NCBI GenBank assembly: GCA_036498205.1
Contig: DASXIC010000042.1
Span: 1-64,000, forward strand
Source: AV69 sp036498205
GTDB lineage: Bacteria; Verrucomicrobiota; Verrucomicrobiia; Chthoniobacterales; UBA10450
DNA length: 64,000 nt
Reading direction: 5' to 3'
In this document: positions 51,703 to 61,617 of the stretch, in pieces
Numbering within the stretch: the first letter of the stretch is position 1
How the letters are laid out: every line of letters begins with the position of its first letter
Notes under the pieces: generated by a model
What the model was told of the DNA's origin: nothing
Seen by the model: only the letters and a program-made list of their open reading frames with translations
The model's database searches: none
Program-made: the position numbers and the translations under genes

Positions 51703-52646
51703 GTAGGTAACAGCCGCAGCGCGCAGTTTTTCACGAACCAGTCGTAGGTCTGCGCAATTCCCTCTCGCAGCGAAATGGTCGGGCTCCAGCCCAGTTTCGA
51801 GATTTTTGAAATATCCAGCAGTTTGCGCGGAGTACCGTCCGGTTTGGAATGATCCCAGGCTAGCTCGCCTTCGAATCCGACAACGTCGCAGATCAATCGC
51901 GCCAGGTCGTGAATCGAAATATCTTCACCGCAACCGATGTTAATAATTTCCGGGGAATCGTAGTGCTCGAGCAGAAACAATATTGCCGCGGCCAGGTCGT
52001 CAGCGTGCAAAAACTCCCGACGAGGTTGTCCCGTTCCCCAAACGACCAGCTCATGAGCACGATCCCTTTTTGCTTCGTGTGCTTTGCGCAGGAGTGCCGC
52101 GAGCACATGTGACGTCTCCAGGTCGAAATTGTCGCCGGGTCCATAGAGATTTGTCGGCATTACTGAAATGAAATTTGCGCCGTATTCCCGCCTGAAGGCC
52201 TGACAAAGTTTAATCCCCGCAATTTTTGCAATGGCATAGGCATCGTTTGTCGGCTCGAGAGGACCGGTCAGCAATGCGGTCTCGGCAATGGGTTGGGGCG
52301 CAAGTTTGGGGTAAATGCACGAGCTGCCCAAAAACAACAGTTTGCGGACGCCGGATTCATAGGCAGCACCAAGGACATTATTTTGCACCTGCAGATTCTC
52401 GACCAGGAATTCTACGGGCGCATCGCTGTTTGCTTTGATGCCCCCAACTTTCGCCGCGGCAAGGATAACGATTTGCGGTTTCTCTCTTGCAAAAAAATTG
52501 CGCACCGCACGTTCTTTGCGCAAATCGAGTCCGGCACGCGGCCGAGTAATTATGTTCTGAAACCCTCGAGCGCGAAGACGTCGAGTGACAGCGCTTCCGA
52601 CAAGTCCTCGGTGGCCGGCAATATAGATTTTGTCGGAACTATTCAT
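51699..52646 (-). CDS. fcl: GDP-L-fucose synthase
   Basis: 315 residues of the extended SDR family. GHRGLVGSAVTRRL cofactor motif, the Ser region SSCIYP, the catalytic YAIAK, and PTNLYGPGDNFD are all characteristic of Fcl/WcaG. Makes GDP-L-fucose for surface polysaccharide. The GDP-mannose dehydratase gmd is not in the window. First gene of the coupled surface-glycan/lipid A unit. Confidence 0.93.
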   Translation of the reverse strand: MNSSDKIYIAGHRGLVGSAVTRRLRARGFQNIITRPRAGLDLRKERAVRNFFAREKPQIVILAAAKVGGIKANSDAPVEFLVENLQVQNNVLGAAYESGVRKLLFLGSSCIYPKLAPQPIAETALLTGPLEPTNDAYAIAKIAGIKLCQAFRREYGANFISVMPTNLYGPGDNFDLETSHVLAALLRKAHEAKRDRAHELVVWGTGQPRREFLHADDLAAAILFLLEHYDSPEIINIGCGEDISIHDLARLICDVVGFEGELAWDHSKPDGTPRKLLDISKISKLGWSPTISLREGIAQTYDWFVKNCALRLLPT

Positions 52647-52700
52647 GCCGCGGTGGGATTTAGCATTTTCCTTTGTCCGCGCACGCGCAATCCTCCGGCA

Positions 52701-53128
52701 ATGTCCAAGCCGACGGACCGGTTCCCCGAGCTTTGGAGATTTTTAGCCATTTTCGGAATCGTCGCTCTCTGGTTACTCCCACCTTCGCCCAGACGAACGC
52801 CGTTTTGCCGAAAACTGCAACCGCTGGCAATGCGACGGATGCCCTGATTCCGTGGTTGCGGCAAAAAAAAGACGATCTCAGCGCCCTCTCCTTTCGTGAA
52901 GTGACTTTTGATGCGACCGGGAAGCCACCACCAACAAAGTGCTCGATGATGCAGTACATTTCGTTATCGGATTTGAGCACGCGAAAATCAGAAGACCATA
53001 ACTGGATGTTTATGCGATGGGATTTAGTCGATCTTTCAGCATTCAGGGTGAAACTCAAAGCCGAGTTTCAAGGAAGCAATCGCGATCTTTATCATCCGGA
53101 AACGATTGTCGCTTCCAGCGCGAAGTGA
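52701..53128 (+). pseudogene. Secreted hypothetical protein apparently split by a frameshift
   Basis: From ATG 52701 a signal peptide start (MSKPTDRFPELWRFLAIFGIVALW) is encoded in one frame, which then becomes Arg/Pro-rich and stops at 52847. In the frame one base back, the continuation from about 52769 reads LVTPTFAQTNAVLP, a natural signal peptide end, followed by about 105 residues of ordinary protein to 53128. A single-base indel near 52763-52775 would restore one protein of about 142 residues. This may be a real mutation, a sequencing error or, less likely, recoding. No family recognised. Alternatively the second frame starts by itself at 52673. Confidence 0.5.
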
Positions 53129-53162
53129 TTGCTTTAGCTCAAACTATTGGGATGGTTAGGAC

Positions 53163-54383
53163 ATGCTAGTTGCGGCAGGCACAGAAGCCTTGGAATTCGA
53201 CGCTATTGACGATGTCGTAGCCGATATTGCGGCGGGTAAAATCGTGATTGTGACCGACGACGCCGATCGCGAAAACGAGGGCGATCTGGTAATGGCGGCA
53301 GAAAAAGCAACACCCGAGGCGATTAATTTTATGGCCATGTACGGGCGCGGCCTGATTTGCGTTCCCATCTCTAACGAACGAGCGGAGCAGCTCGGTCTGC
53401 AGCGCATGGTCGTCGAGAATCGTGAAATGCATCGGACTGATTTCACCGTTTCGGTTGACGCCGCGCATGGCGTCACCACCGGAATTAGTGCGCATGACCG
53501 CGCCCGGACCATTCGAACCATCGCGAATCCAAATTCGGAACCGAACGATCTTGTGCAACCGGGCCATGTTTTTCCCTTACGGGCAAAAGATGGCGGTGTT
53601 TTGCGTCGGGCAGGTCATACCGAAGCAGCGGTGGATTTCGCGACAATGGCCGGGTTGCAGCCCGCCGGTGTGCTTTGCGAGATTTTACACCACGACGGGA
53701 CAATGGCGCGGCTGCCCGAACTCATGGAGTTTCGCAAAAAACACCGACTCCGCATTTGCACAATCCAGAGTTTGATTGCCCATCGCCGTGTTCGCGAAAA
53801 GTTGGTCGAACGCGAGCAGATCGTGAGAATGCCGACCGACTATGGCGAATTCGATTTGCATCTTTACCGCTCGAAGCTGGATGGCGCGCACCACCTCGCG
53901 TTGGTCAAAGGCGTAATCTCGCCAGGCAAACCCACTTTAGTGCGGGTCCACAGCGAATGTCTCACGGGAGATGTGTTTGGGTCGCGCCGTTGCGATTGCG
54001 GGAATCAGTTACACGCCGCACTGCGGCAGATTTCGGACGAGGGCAGCGGCGTTCTTGTCTATATGCGGCAGGAGGGACGCGGGATCGGCCTGGCTGCCAA
54101 AATTCACGCCTACAAATTGCAGGAAGAGGGTCTCGATACGGTAGAGGCGAATGCGAAGCTCGGTTTTCCGACAGATTTACGCGATTACGGTCTCGGCGCT
54201 CAAATCCTGTTCGATCTTGGGGTACGGCAGTTCCGGTTTCTGACTAACAATCCCAAGAAGGTGGTGGGTCTCGAAGGTTATGGCATTCAGATGATCGAAC
54301 AGGTGCCAATTCACGGCGAAGCGAATCCGCACAACGCAAAATATCTTGAGACGAAGAAAGTGAAAATGGGCCACTTGCTTTAA
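53163..54383 (+). CDS. ribBA: Bifunctional 3,4-dihydroxy-2-butanone-4-phosphate synthase / GTP cyclohydrolase II
   Basis: 406 residues carrying both first steps of riboflavin synthesis. The N-terminal RibB half shows DDADRENEGDLV, HRTDFTVSVDA and RAGHTEAAVD. The C-terminal RibA half shows the zinc site in VHSECLTGDVFGSRRCDCG and the catalytic RQEGRGIGL. Both active sites look complete. First gene of ribBA-ribH-nusB-ftsY. No FMN riboswitch seen in the short upstream gap. Confidence 0.96.
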   Translation: MLVAAGTEALEFDAIDDVVADIAAGKIVIVTDDADRENEGDLVMAAEKATPEAINFMAMYGRGLICVPISNERAEQLGLQRMVVENREMHRTDFTVSVDAAHGVTTGISAHDRARTIRTIANPNSEPNDLVQPGHVFPLRAKDGGVLRRAGHTEAAVDFATMAGLQPAGVLCEILHHDGTMARLPELMEFRKKHRLRICTIQSLIAHRRVREKLVEREQIVRMPTDYGEFDLHLYRSKLDGAHHLALVKGVISPGKPTLVRVHSECLTGDVFGSRRCDCGNQLHAALRQISDEGSGVLVYMRQEGRGIGLAAKIHAYKLQEEGLDTVEANAKLGFPTDLRDYGLGAQILFDLGVRQFRFLTNNPKKVVGLEGYGIQMIEQVPIHGEANPHNAKYLETKKVKMGHLL

Positions 54384-54410
54384 GCCAAGTGCCTTGCCAG
54401 TCTCGACAAA

Positions 54411-54890
54411 ATGTCGAACGCTTCTCCGCCGCGTCCTCCGGTTGTCGCTGAGCAGCGTCGGTTCGTGGTTGTGGCGAGCAAATTCAACGCGACCTATGTT
54501 GAGGGACTGATCGATCATGCCACTCAGGAATTTCGCAAACAATCACCACAAGCGAAGCTCGTTCTCCACCGTGTACCCGGCGCATTCGAGATCCCGATCG
54601 TCGTGCGGGAGATTGCATCAAGAAAGAAGGCAGACGCAATTGTGGCTGTTGGGGTAATCCTGAAAGGCGAGACCGACCACGCCGAAAACCTGGCAGGTTC
54701 CGTTACCAATGCGCTGCAACGAATCGCGTTGGAATACGGGGTGCCGGTCATTAATTGTGTGCTCAGCTTGGAGAACGAAAAACAGGCACGCGCGCGCTGC
54801 CTGGAGGGCAAGATCAACCGCGGCAGCGAAGCGGCTCGTGCCGCAGTCGAAATTGCCGCTGTCGTAGCGGATCTCGAGGCCGAGCGATAA
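54411..54890 (+). CDS. ribH: 6,7-dimethyl-8-ribityllumazine synthase
   Basis: 159 residues. Substrate-binding FVVVASKFNATYVEGL, VPGAFEIPIVVREIA, and the catalytic-His region GVILKGETDHAENL are conserved. Condenses the ribBA product with the ribitylaminouracil. It lies 27 bases after ribBA and two bases before nusB. Confidence 0.95.
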   Translation: MSNASPPRPPVVAEQRRFVVVASKFNATYVEGLIDHATQEFRKQSPQAKLVLHRVPGAFEIPIVVREIASRKKADAIVAVGVILKGETDHAENLAGSVTNALQRIALEYGVPVINCVLSLENEKQARARCLEGKINRGSEAARAAVEIAAVVADLEAER

Positions 54891-54892
54891 TC

Positions 54893-55345
54893 ATGGGCAG
54901 GCGGCGAGATGCGCGTCAGGCCGCGCTGCAATATCATTTCTGGCGCGACATGCAGCGTGGCGCCGGACCGGAACGGATGGAAGAGTTCTGGGATTTTCTG
55001 CCGACCAAGCCGCGTATTCGTGAGTTCGCGCAGCCGCTGATCGATGGCATGAACGCGCATCTGGATGAAATCGACGAGCGCATTCGCCGTTATTGCGAGA
55101 ATTACGAATTTCGCCGCATTTCCGGCGTTGATCGAAATGTGCTGCGGCTGGCGATTTACGAGATGCTTTTTCGCGACGACATCCCTCCGGTTGTCTCGAT
55201 CAACGAAGCAATCGAGCTGGCAAAAAAATTCGGCGGCGCCGAATCCGGCCGTTTCGTCAATGGAATCCTCGATCGAGTGAAAAACGATCTGACCCGGCCG
55301 TTGCGCGAAGCCGCAAACAAGCGTTCGGGCACACCGGACGAATGA
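54893..55345 (+). CDS. nusB: Transcription antitermination factor NusB
   Basis: 150 residues from ATG 54893; an upstream in-frame ATG at 54755 lies inside ribH. All-helical, with RRDARQAALQYHF at the start, GVDRNVLRLAIYEML, and PVVSINEAIELAKKFGGAESGRFVNGILDRV at the end. Acts in rRNA antitermination. The rib-nusB arrangement is common in bacteria. Confidence 0.94.
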   Translation: MGRRRDARQAALQYHFWRDMQRGAGPERMEEFWDFLPTKPRIREFAQPLIDGMNAHLDEIDERIRRYCENYEFRRISGVDRNVLRLAIYEMLFRDDIPPVVSINEAIELAKKFGGAESGRFVNGILDRVKNDLTRPLREAANKRSGTPDE

Positions 55346-55456
55346 TTCGACCTATTTTAGAACCGAGAAAAGGCGGATCGAACAGGCCCAATAAATGTCT
55401 TTAAGGGATTCCATCCCACATCCCCTGCCCGGGCCCTGAGTACCGGCCCAACTTCT

Positions 55457-56305
55457 GTGAACTTTCTCAAAAACCTCGTCGAGAAATTCGTCGGCAGGCC
55501 GGTCGATTGGGATGAATTGGAGGAATCGTTGATTCGCTCTGATATCGGCGTGCCGATGACGTTGCGAATTGTAAAATCGCTCCAGGAACGCGACGCCCGT
55601 TCGCGAATTACCTCCGCTGATATCGTCGAGGTGGCGCGCGAGGAGATCGCGCGGGTCTTGCCAATCAATCCCGCACCGATTCGACCGCTGCCAGCCCATC
55701 CGAAAGTCGTTTTAATCGTTGGTGTGAACGGCACGGGCAAAACGACCTCTACGGCAAAACTTGCACAATTCCTGAAGAACAAACGTCACACGGTACTACT
55801 CGCCGCCGCCGACACATTTCGGGCTGCCGCGATCGAGCAGCTTGCGGTTTGGGCGGAGCGGGTCGGCGTCGATATGATTCGAGGCGAGTACAATGCCGAT
55901 CCGGCTGCGCTCTGCTACCAGGCCTATCAAACAGCCGACAAACGCGACACCGAGTTTCTGCTCTGCGATACCGCCGGTCGATTACACACCAAAGCGAATC
56001 TGATGGCGGAGCTCGGTAAAATGAAACGCAGCCTGGCGAAGCACGACCCGAATGCGCCTCACGAAGTTCTGCTCGTCGTTGATGCTACCACAGGCGGTAA
56101 TGCATTGACCCAGGCGCGCCAATTTCATGAAGCCATGGGATTAACAGGATTAATCGTCACGAAATTGGATGGCAGCGGAAAAGGCGGGGTTGTAATTGCC
56201 ATTCAAGACGAGCTCGGGATTCCGACCCGCTTTGTTGGTACCGGTGAAAAGCTCGAAGATTTCAGGGATTTTGATAGCCGTGATTTCATTGCCAATATGG
56301 TTTGA
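55457..56305 (+). CDS. ftsY: Signal recognition particle receptor FtsY
   Basis: 282 residues from GTG 55457. NG domain only: N-domain helices, then G1 GVNGTGKTT, DTFRAAA, G3 DTAGR, G4 TKLDGSGKGG and the C-terminal GTGEKLEDFRDFD. The acidic A domain of enterobacterial FtsY is absent, as in many phyla. Docks SRP-ribosome complexes at the membrane. Confidence 0.95.
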   Translation: MNFLKNLVEKFVGRPVDWDELEESLIRSDIGVPMTLRIVKSLQERDARSRITSADIVEVAREEIARVLPINPAPIRPLPAHPKVVLIVGVNGTGKTTSTAKLAQFLKNKRHTVLLAAADTFRAAAIEQLAVWAERVGVDMIRGEYNADPAALCYQAYQTADKRDTEFLLCDTAGRLHTKANLMAELGKMKRSLAKHDPNAPHEVLLVVDATTGGNALTQARQFHEAMGLTGLIVTKLDGSGKGGVVIAIQDELGIPTRFVGTGEKLEDFRDFDSRDFIANMV

Positions 56306-56395
56306 ATTGGGAACGAAATTCGCTCGTAGGATAATGGATCCGTTGCGCGAAATATAATCTCGACGGCGGCGGAATAATTACGAGGTGTTGTAAGG

Positions 56396-57892
56396 GTGGG
56401 ACAAATCGCAGAACAAAGCTCCGTTTTGGAAGAACCAGTTGGGCCCGTTGAAAAAGGCGGGCTGCGAGGATTTGTCGCGAAGTTTACCGTTCTCAGAGGC
56501 GCGCAACGGGACCTGTGGCTGACGTTCCTGATCAAGTTCCTGATCTACACAGCCTACTCGATCACCAATAAGACGATGGTGCTGTGGCTTTCGAAGGACC
56601 TTGGGTTCAGTGATCAGGCGGCGGGCGCTTTGGTCGGCTGGGTCTGGGCACCAGCAATGACGGTGTTTACCTTGCTGGCTGGATCAGTAACTGACGCGAT
56701 CGGCTTACGACGGACATTCTTTCTCGGCGTCATTATCTGCACGATAGCGCGCAGCGTGATGGTTGGGACGACCATTCCGGCGCTGGCACTCGCCTGCGGC
56801 GTTCTTCCGCTCGCGGTCGGCGAGGCGCTTGGCACGCCCGTTTTGCTGGCCGCCACGCGGCGCTACTCTACAACTGCTCAGCGCTCGATCTCTTTCTCAA
56901 TCATCTACATGGTGATGAACATCGGCTACATCGCCGCCGGTTGGATTTTCGACTATGTCCGCCAGCTGAATTTTCGTTTCCGCATAGGCGGTTTTGAACC
57001 AACGACGCACCAGCAGTTGTTTATCGTCAGCCTGTTGTTCGAGATTCTGCTTTTTCCGACAATCTACTTCCTGCGGCGGAGCGGCAAAGGAGAGTCTGAC
57101 CATGTCATTGTGCATCGGAGCGGTGCGAAATTTTGGAGCCGGCTTGCCGAGACGGTGCGGCAAAGTGCGGCCGATACGATCAACCTTTTTCGACGGCTGA
57201 TCGGACAGTCCGGATTCTACCGCCTCCTCGCTTTTTTCCTCTTCATTGGTTTCTTGAAAGCGATCTTTCTTCAGATGGATTACGTGTTCCCGAAGTGGGG
57301 CGACCGCGAACTCGGACTGCATGCGCCCGTAGGCAAACTTTCGGCGATCAACTCGATCATTATTATCTTGCTCGTTCCGATAGTCGGCGCCCTGACGCAG
57401 CGCTTTGCCGCGTATCGAATGGTAATAATCGGAGGAACGATTTGCGCAGCCGGAGTCTTCATTATGGCGCTACCGACAGAATGGTTCTTACCCGCCGTCA
57501 ACAGTGGGATTGGGCAGTGGCTTGGTCATGTTTACCTCGGGGTGAAAGGCAGCATTCATCCCTACTACATCATGGCCGCTGCTTACCTTGCGGTCTTTTC
57601 GGTTGGAGAGGCGTTTTATTCACCTCGTGTTTACGAGTACGCGGCAGCGATCGCGCCACCGGGTCAGGAAGCATCCTATGGTTCGCTGGCGTATTTACCG
57701 TTTCTTGTCGGCAAGCTGCTTGTGGGGACTGGTGGTTGGTTTCTGGCAGCATTCTGCCCAGAGAATGGCCCGCGTCATTCCGGAACCATGTGGCTGATTT
57801 TCGCTCTTTCGGCATCTGTGGCGCCGGTTGGATTGCTGCTGCTGCGCCGTTACATTCGCGTCCCCGAAGCCGGCCGAAAAGATTCCTCTTAG
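56396..57892 (+). CDS. MFS transporter
   Basis: 498 residues from GTG 56396 (AAGG just upstream is close to the start). About twelve helices with a hydrophilic N-terminal stretch of about 35 residues and a central loop (about 220-260). GSVTDAIGLRRTFFLG between helices 2 and 3 is the superfamily signature. Substrate not predictable. A 331-codon frame overlapping its second half (57133-58128) is a shadow. Confidence 0.8.
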   Translation: MGQIAEQSSVLEEPVGPVEKGGLRGFVAKFTVLRGAQRDLWLTFLIKFLIYTAYSITNKTMVLWLSKDLGFSDQAAGALVGWVWAPAMTVFTLLAGSVTDAIGLRRTFFLGVIICTIARSVMVGTTIPALALACGVLPLAVGEALGTPVLLAATRRYSTTAQRSISFSIIYMVMNIGYIAAGWIFDYVRQLNFRFRIGGFEPTTHQQLFIVSLLFEILLFPTIYFLRRSGKGESDHVIVHRSGAKFWSRLAETVRQSAADTINLFRRLIGQSGFYRLLAFFLFIGFLKAIFLQMDYVFPKWGDRELGLHAPVGKLSAINSIIIILLVPIVGALTQRFAAYRMVIIGGTICAAGVFIMALPTEWFLPAVNSGIGQWLGHVYLGVKGSIHPYYIMAAAYLAVFSVGEAFYSPRVYEYAAAIAPPGQEASYGSLAYLPFLVGKLLVGTGGWFLAAFCPENGPRHSGTMWLIFALSASVAPVGLLLLRRYIRVPEAGRKDSS

Positions 57893-57925
57893 GAAAAACC
57901 GCGGCAGTTGAGAATTTGCCGCAGC

Positions 57926-58573
57926 ATGGACGGTCTTGTATATTCCTGCGTGATCACTTTGCCGAAACGTCCGGAGCAAAAATCGCGACCGATGCTTGTA
58001 TTTTGCGCCATCGTGGTGATGGCACTTTTTGGCGCACAGCTGTTCTTAATGCGCGCCGGCGCGCAAAAGCAGGAGGAAAAGACCATGGAAACCAAAACAA
58101 CTCCCGCGCAACCGAGCCAGTCTCCTAAAGCAACGGGAAAATCGTCGGATGAAGAGTTAAAGAAAAAGCTGACTCCGCAGCAGTATTATGTCACCCAAAA
58201 ATGCGGGACTGAGCCGGCGTTCAACAACGCTTACTGGAACAATCACAAGCCAGGGCTCTATGTCGATATCGTCACGGGCGAACCGTTGTTTACGTCGATT
58301 GACAAGTTCGATAGTGGTTCAGGTTGGCCGAGCTTCACCAAGCCGATCGCCAAAGGGAATGTGATCGAAAAGTCTGACAACAGCTACGGAATGGAACGCA
58401 CTGAAGTGAAATCGAAGGACGGCTCCCATCTTGGACATGTCTTCGACGATGGCCCTGGGCCGGCCGGATTACGCTATTGCATTAACTCCGCTTCGTTGCG
58501 GTTTATTCCTGTTGAGAAGCTAAAAGAGGAAGGTTACGGGCAATTTTTGCCGCTGTTTGAAGCGAAGAAATAG
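57926..58573 (+). CDS. msrB: Peptide-methionine (R)-S-oxide reductase MsrB, membrane-anchored or exported
   Basis: The MsrB domain covers the C-terminal 130 residues: SGSGWPSFTKP, DGSHLGHVFDDGP and the catalytic cysteine in RYCINSASLRF. The zinc-binding CxxC pairs are absent; the Cys in TQKCGTEPAF may be the resolving residue. Upstream is a single hydrophobic segment (VFCAIVVMALFGAQLFLM), so the enzyme acts in the periplasm or at the membrane. Start could be 57926 (215 residues) or 57992 (193). Repairs oxidised methionine. Confidence 0.9.
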   Translation: MDGLVYSCVITLPKRPEQKSRPMLVFCAIVVMALFGAQLFLMRAGAQKQEEKTMETKTTPAQPSQSPKATGKSSDEELKKKLTPQQYYVTQKCGTEPAFNNAYWNNHKPGLYVDIVTGEPLFTSIDKFDSGSGWPSFTKPIAKGNVIEKSDNSYGMERTEVKSKDGSHLGHVFDDGPGPAGLRYCINSASLRFIPVEKLKEEGYGQFLPLFEAKK

Positions 58574-58621
58574 CGGGCTGACAGCGGTCATTTTGCCTTG
58601 CCAGAGCACACTGCAGGTCAG

Positions 58622-60577
58622 CTAATTGGATCCCAGCATCGATTTGAATCGCGGATCGGTTCGAAGCGAATCCCATTCAGGTTCCACGCGCAACGTCCCT
58701 GAAGTCGGGCCATTCGGGATGCCGACCAGAGATTCCAATCGCTTGATGGCAGCATCGTGTTGGCCGACCTGGGCACTTACCGCCGCAGCAACTGTGGCGA
58801 TAATGGGTCCGTCAAAAGAATCTTTTGCGATTGGAAGTAATTGCTCAGCCCGTTGAGCCTGGTCCAGCGCTTCCTGTTTGTTACCAAGCGCAGCCTCAAT
58901 CATGGCGAGCATAGCCATGCTCTTGGCATCGTCGGCTGATTCGATCAGATCGTTTCTGACGACGCGTCTCGCTTTCTCAAATTCGTTTCTGGCCATCGCT
59001 TCGTCACCGCGTCCTCGCGCGATCAATCCTGCATACCAGCTTTTGGGCACGGTGTAGCCATCCAGTGCGCCGGCAATTCCGCTCAAGCCGTTGTCATCCA
59101 GTTTCTCATGCGCACACGCTGTCAGCACACGTTCGGCTTCGTCAAAATCGCGATCCATCAGCAGAAGCCGCAATGCGATAAGGGAGACAGCTCCGCCAGG
59201 ATCAAAACTGCTCGGGACCGCTCGCAATGCAGAACGAAGCGGGGACGTTTTACCTTTGTCAAAAAGAGCAAGCGAACCTCGGGCGAGGGTAAAGAAATGT
59301 GCTTCGCTGGAAAGGGGCAATGCGTCGGCTATTGCTTGTTCAGCTTCCCGGTAACGATGTAAGGCAAGGTATGTCTCGAACAGATTCCAAAGCACGGAAA
59401 GATTTCGCGGGTCTCGCTCCCGCGCCTTTTCGAAGCTGCTTACCGCCGCGTCCCACTGCCCCTCTCGACGTGCGATCGCGCCGGCGGCAACAAGAACATC
59501 GGCGCTGTTGGGAATAGCGCGCACTGCCGCGGCAACATGCGTTCTTGCGATGTCGTAGCGCCGGAATCCGTAGTAATAATAAAATGCGTTAGCGAGATGA
59601 GCTTCTCCAAGATCCGGCTGAAGCCTTAATGCAGTCTCTGCAGCTGCTTTGGCTTTCTCTAATCGCGATTGGCTATGGTCATACCCAAACCAAAATAATT
59701 CCGAATGCAGGCGAGACTCGAGGGCGTAAGCAAGGGCGAACATCGGGTCGCGCGTAACGGCTTCGCGAATGACACGGAGTGCCTCCGCGCCTTTGTCATG
59801 GGAATAGCCGCTGCCTGCCCAGTGAAATAGTCCCCGTGCGCGCAGGAAAAGTTCGTAGGCGACGAGGTCACGCGTGGGATGGGCTTGCAGACTCGTCTTT
59901 TCCCGCGGCGACAGGTTCGCGCGCAGTGACTGCGTGATGCGTTGGGCCAACTCGCTTTGCAGAGTGAACAGGTCCGTCACTTCTCGATCGAACGTTTCCG
60001 ACCAGATATGGATGTCAGTCCGCGCATCAATCAGCTGCGCATTGACCCGAACTCGGTTGCCGACCCGGCGTGCCGTCCCCTCCAGAATATGTGCAACACC
60101 CAAAGCTGCTCCGATTTCGCGGAGATTGCGCGTTCCGCTCTTAAACTGTTGCACGGATGTGCGGCTGATCACTTTCAAGTCGGCGATTTTAGCCAGGCTG
60201 GAAAGAATGTCGTCGTGTACTCCGGCCGCAAAATACTCGTTCTCTTTATCGTCACTTAAATTTTCGAACGGCAAGACAGCGATGCTTTTTTCCGGAGCCC
60301 GAATTTCGGCAGCGCTTTTCTTACTCTCGTCGCCCAGATCATCCGTGCGTCGAATCCCTTGCGGCGTAATGTCAAATATCCAGGCGAGGATTACGGCGAG
60401 CGGAAATCCAAGACAGAGCAGCAACACGACCAGGCGCACGGCCCAGCTCGGGACATCAAAAAACGGGAATACCTGCGTGGCAATTTGGATTAGAAGCCAG
60501 CTCGCGACCGCGTAAGCGGCGGCAACCCGGTAAACCTTCCGTCGCTTCAGTTCGGCGAAAAAGTTTTTTGGCTTCAA
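58622..60577 (-). CDS. TolB-like / TPR membrane-anchored protein
   Basis: 651 residues. N-terminal LKRRKVYRVAAAYAVASWLLIQ helix and a second helix (about 45-67, LVVLLLCLGFPLAVILAWIFDI). Then a TolB-like beta domain (SIAVLPFENLSDDKENEYFAAGVHDDILSSLAKI through GTARRVGNRVRVNAQLIDARTDIHIWSETFDRE). Tetratricopeptide repeats run from about 240 to the end. Proteins of this architecture often carry a cyclase or DNA-binding domain, but none is present. Function unknown. Confidence 0.82.
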   Translation of the reverse strand: MKPKNFFAELKRRKVYRVAAAYAVASWLLIQIATQVFPFFDVPSWAVRLVVLLLCLGFPLAVILAWIFDITPQGIRRTDDLGDESKKSAAEIRAPEKSIAVLPFENLSDDKENEYFAAGVHDDILSSLAKIADLKVISRTSVQQFKSGTRNLREIGAALGVAHILEGTARRVGNRVRVNAQLIDARTDIHIWSETFDREVTDLFTLQSELAQRITQSLRANLSPREKTSLQAHPTRDLVAYELFLRARGLFHWAGSGYSHDKGAEALRVIREAVTRDPMFALAYALESRLHSELFWFGYDHSQSRLEKAKAAAETALRLQPDLGEAHLANAFYYYYGFRRYDIARTHVAAAVRAIPNSADVLVAAGAIARREGQWDAAVSSFEKARERDPRNLSVLWNLFETYLALHRYREAEQAIADALPLSSEAHFFTLARGSLALFDKGKTSPLRSALRAVPSSFDPGGAVSLIALRLLLMDRDFDEAERVLTACAHEKLDDNGLSGIAGALDGYTVPKSWYAGLIARGRGDEAMARNEFEKARRVVRNDLIESADDAKSMAMLAMIEAALGNKQEALDQAQRAEQLLPIAKDSFDGPIIATVAAAVSAQVGQHDAAIKRLESLVGIPNGPTSGTLRVEPEWDSLRTDPRFKSMLGSN

Positions 60578-60663
60578 CGTTCATTCGTTATCGCGACTTC
60601 AGCGATGGGCGCAAGTGAATGCGGCGTTTACGCGCGCCATTGAGTAGTGAAAGATCACCCCGC

Positions 60664-61617
60664 ATGCAGCACCCGGAGGAGCCACGGCGAGTCCAGGCCG
60701 GAGCATTCCTCGCCGGTTTGGCGGCCTTCACCACCTGGGGATTGATACCGCCCTACTGGAAGTTGCTTAAAGCCGTTCCAGCGTTCGAAATTCTCGCCCA
60801 TCGATTCGTCTGGACGATAGCCTTTTTGGCGGTGCTGCTGACCTGGCAGCGGCGGTGGCCAGAAGTGTCGCAGAACCTGCACTCCCGACGCGCTTCGCTC
60901 TTTTGCCTGGGTAGCGGTGCGATGATTGGAGTGAATTGGCTCCTTTTCATTTGGGCGGTGAACGTCGGGCGTGTCCTGGAAACCAGCCTCGGATATTTCA
61001 TGACCCCGATTTTAAACGTTTTACTCGGCGCTGTGATTCTACGCGAGCGGCCCACCCGCTGGCAGGCAGTGTCCATCCTGATTGCTCTGGCCGGCGTGCT
61101 CATTCTCAGCTTCGGCTACGGGCGATTTCCATGGGTAGCGGTGACGCTTTGCATCAGTTTCGGCATTTACGGTTTGCTCAGAAAACAATCCGGGGTCAAA
61201 CCGGTTCCGGGATTATTCCTGGAAACAATTTTTCTCGCGCCCGTCGCATTAACTTATCTCATTTTATTGGCCAAACGCGGCGCACTCGTCTTCGGCCCTG
61301 CCCATCCTGAGCTTTCCGCGATCCTGGCGACGACCGGCATCGTCACGGGGCTGCCTTTGGTTTGGTTCGGCTATGCCGCCCGGCATCTCCGACTCATCAC
61401 GATCGGATTTCTTCAATACCTATCCCCCGCCCTTAGTTTTCTCCTCGGCTTGTTTTTGTATCACGAACCTTTCACCCGTGCGCATTTCATCACCTTTTTC
61501 TTGATCTGGATCGCACTGGTGATTGTTTCAGCCGAGGCGGTCATTCGTTGGCGTTCAGCCAGACCACCGCCGGACTCAGTCCAAGATGCGCCGACTTTTG
61601 TCGAACCGGGTATCTGA
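60664..61617 (+). CDS. rarD: RarD-like EamA-family transporter
   Basis: 317 residues from ATG 60664, with ten helices. TTWGLIPPYWKLLKAVPAFEILAHRFVW and LETSLGYFMTPILNVLLGAVILRER match the RarD subgroup of the drug/metabolite transporter superfamily. An earlier in-frame start at 60619 adds an Arg-rich stretch of doubtful value. Substrate unknown. Confidence 0.88.
   Translation: MQHPEEPRRVQAGAFLAGLAAFTTWGLIPPYWKLLKAVPAFEILAHRFVWTIAFLAVLLTWQRRWPEVSQNLHSRRASLFCLGSGAMIGVNWLLFIWAVNVGRVLETSLGYFMTPILNVLLGAVILRERPTRWQAVSILIALAGVLILSFGYGRFPWVAVTLCISFGIYGLLRKQSGVKPVPGLFLETIFLAPVALTYLILLAKRGALVFGPAHPELSAILATTGIVTGLPLVWFGYAARHLRLITIGFLQYLSPALSFLLGLFLYHEPFTRAHFITFFLIWIALVIVSAEAVIRWRSARPPPDSVQDAPTFVEPGI

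Noticed and set aside
53129..53162. Possible FMN riboswitch ahead of ribBA
   Set aside because: The intergenic gap is only about 34 bases and contains none of the conserved RFN elements.
57133..58128. 331-codon open frame on the plus strand overlapping the MFS transporter
   Set aside because: It overlaps a well-formed twelve-helix transporter in another frame and runs on into msrB; its Arg/Ser/Trp-rich composition and lack of domains mark it as a shadow.
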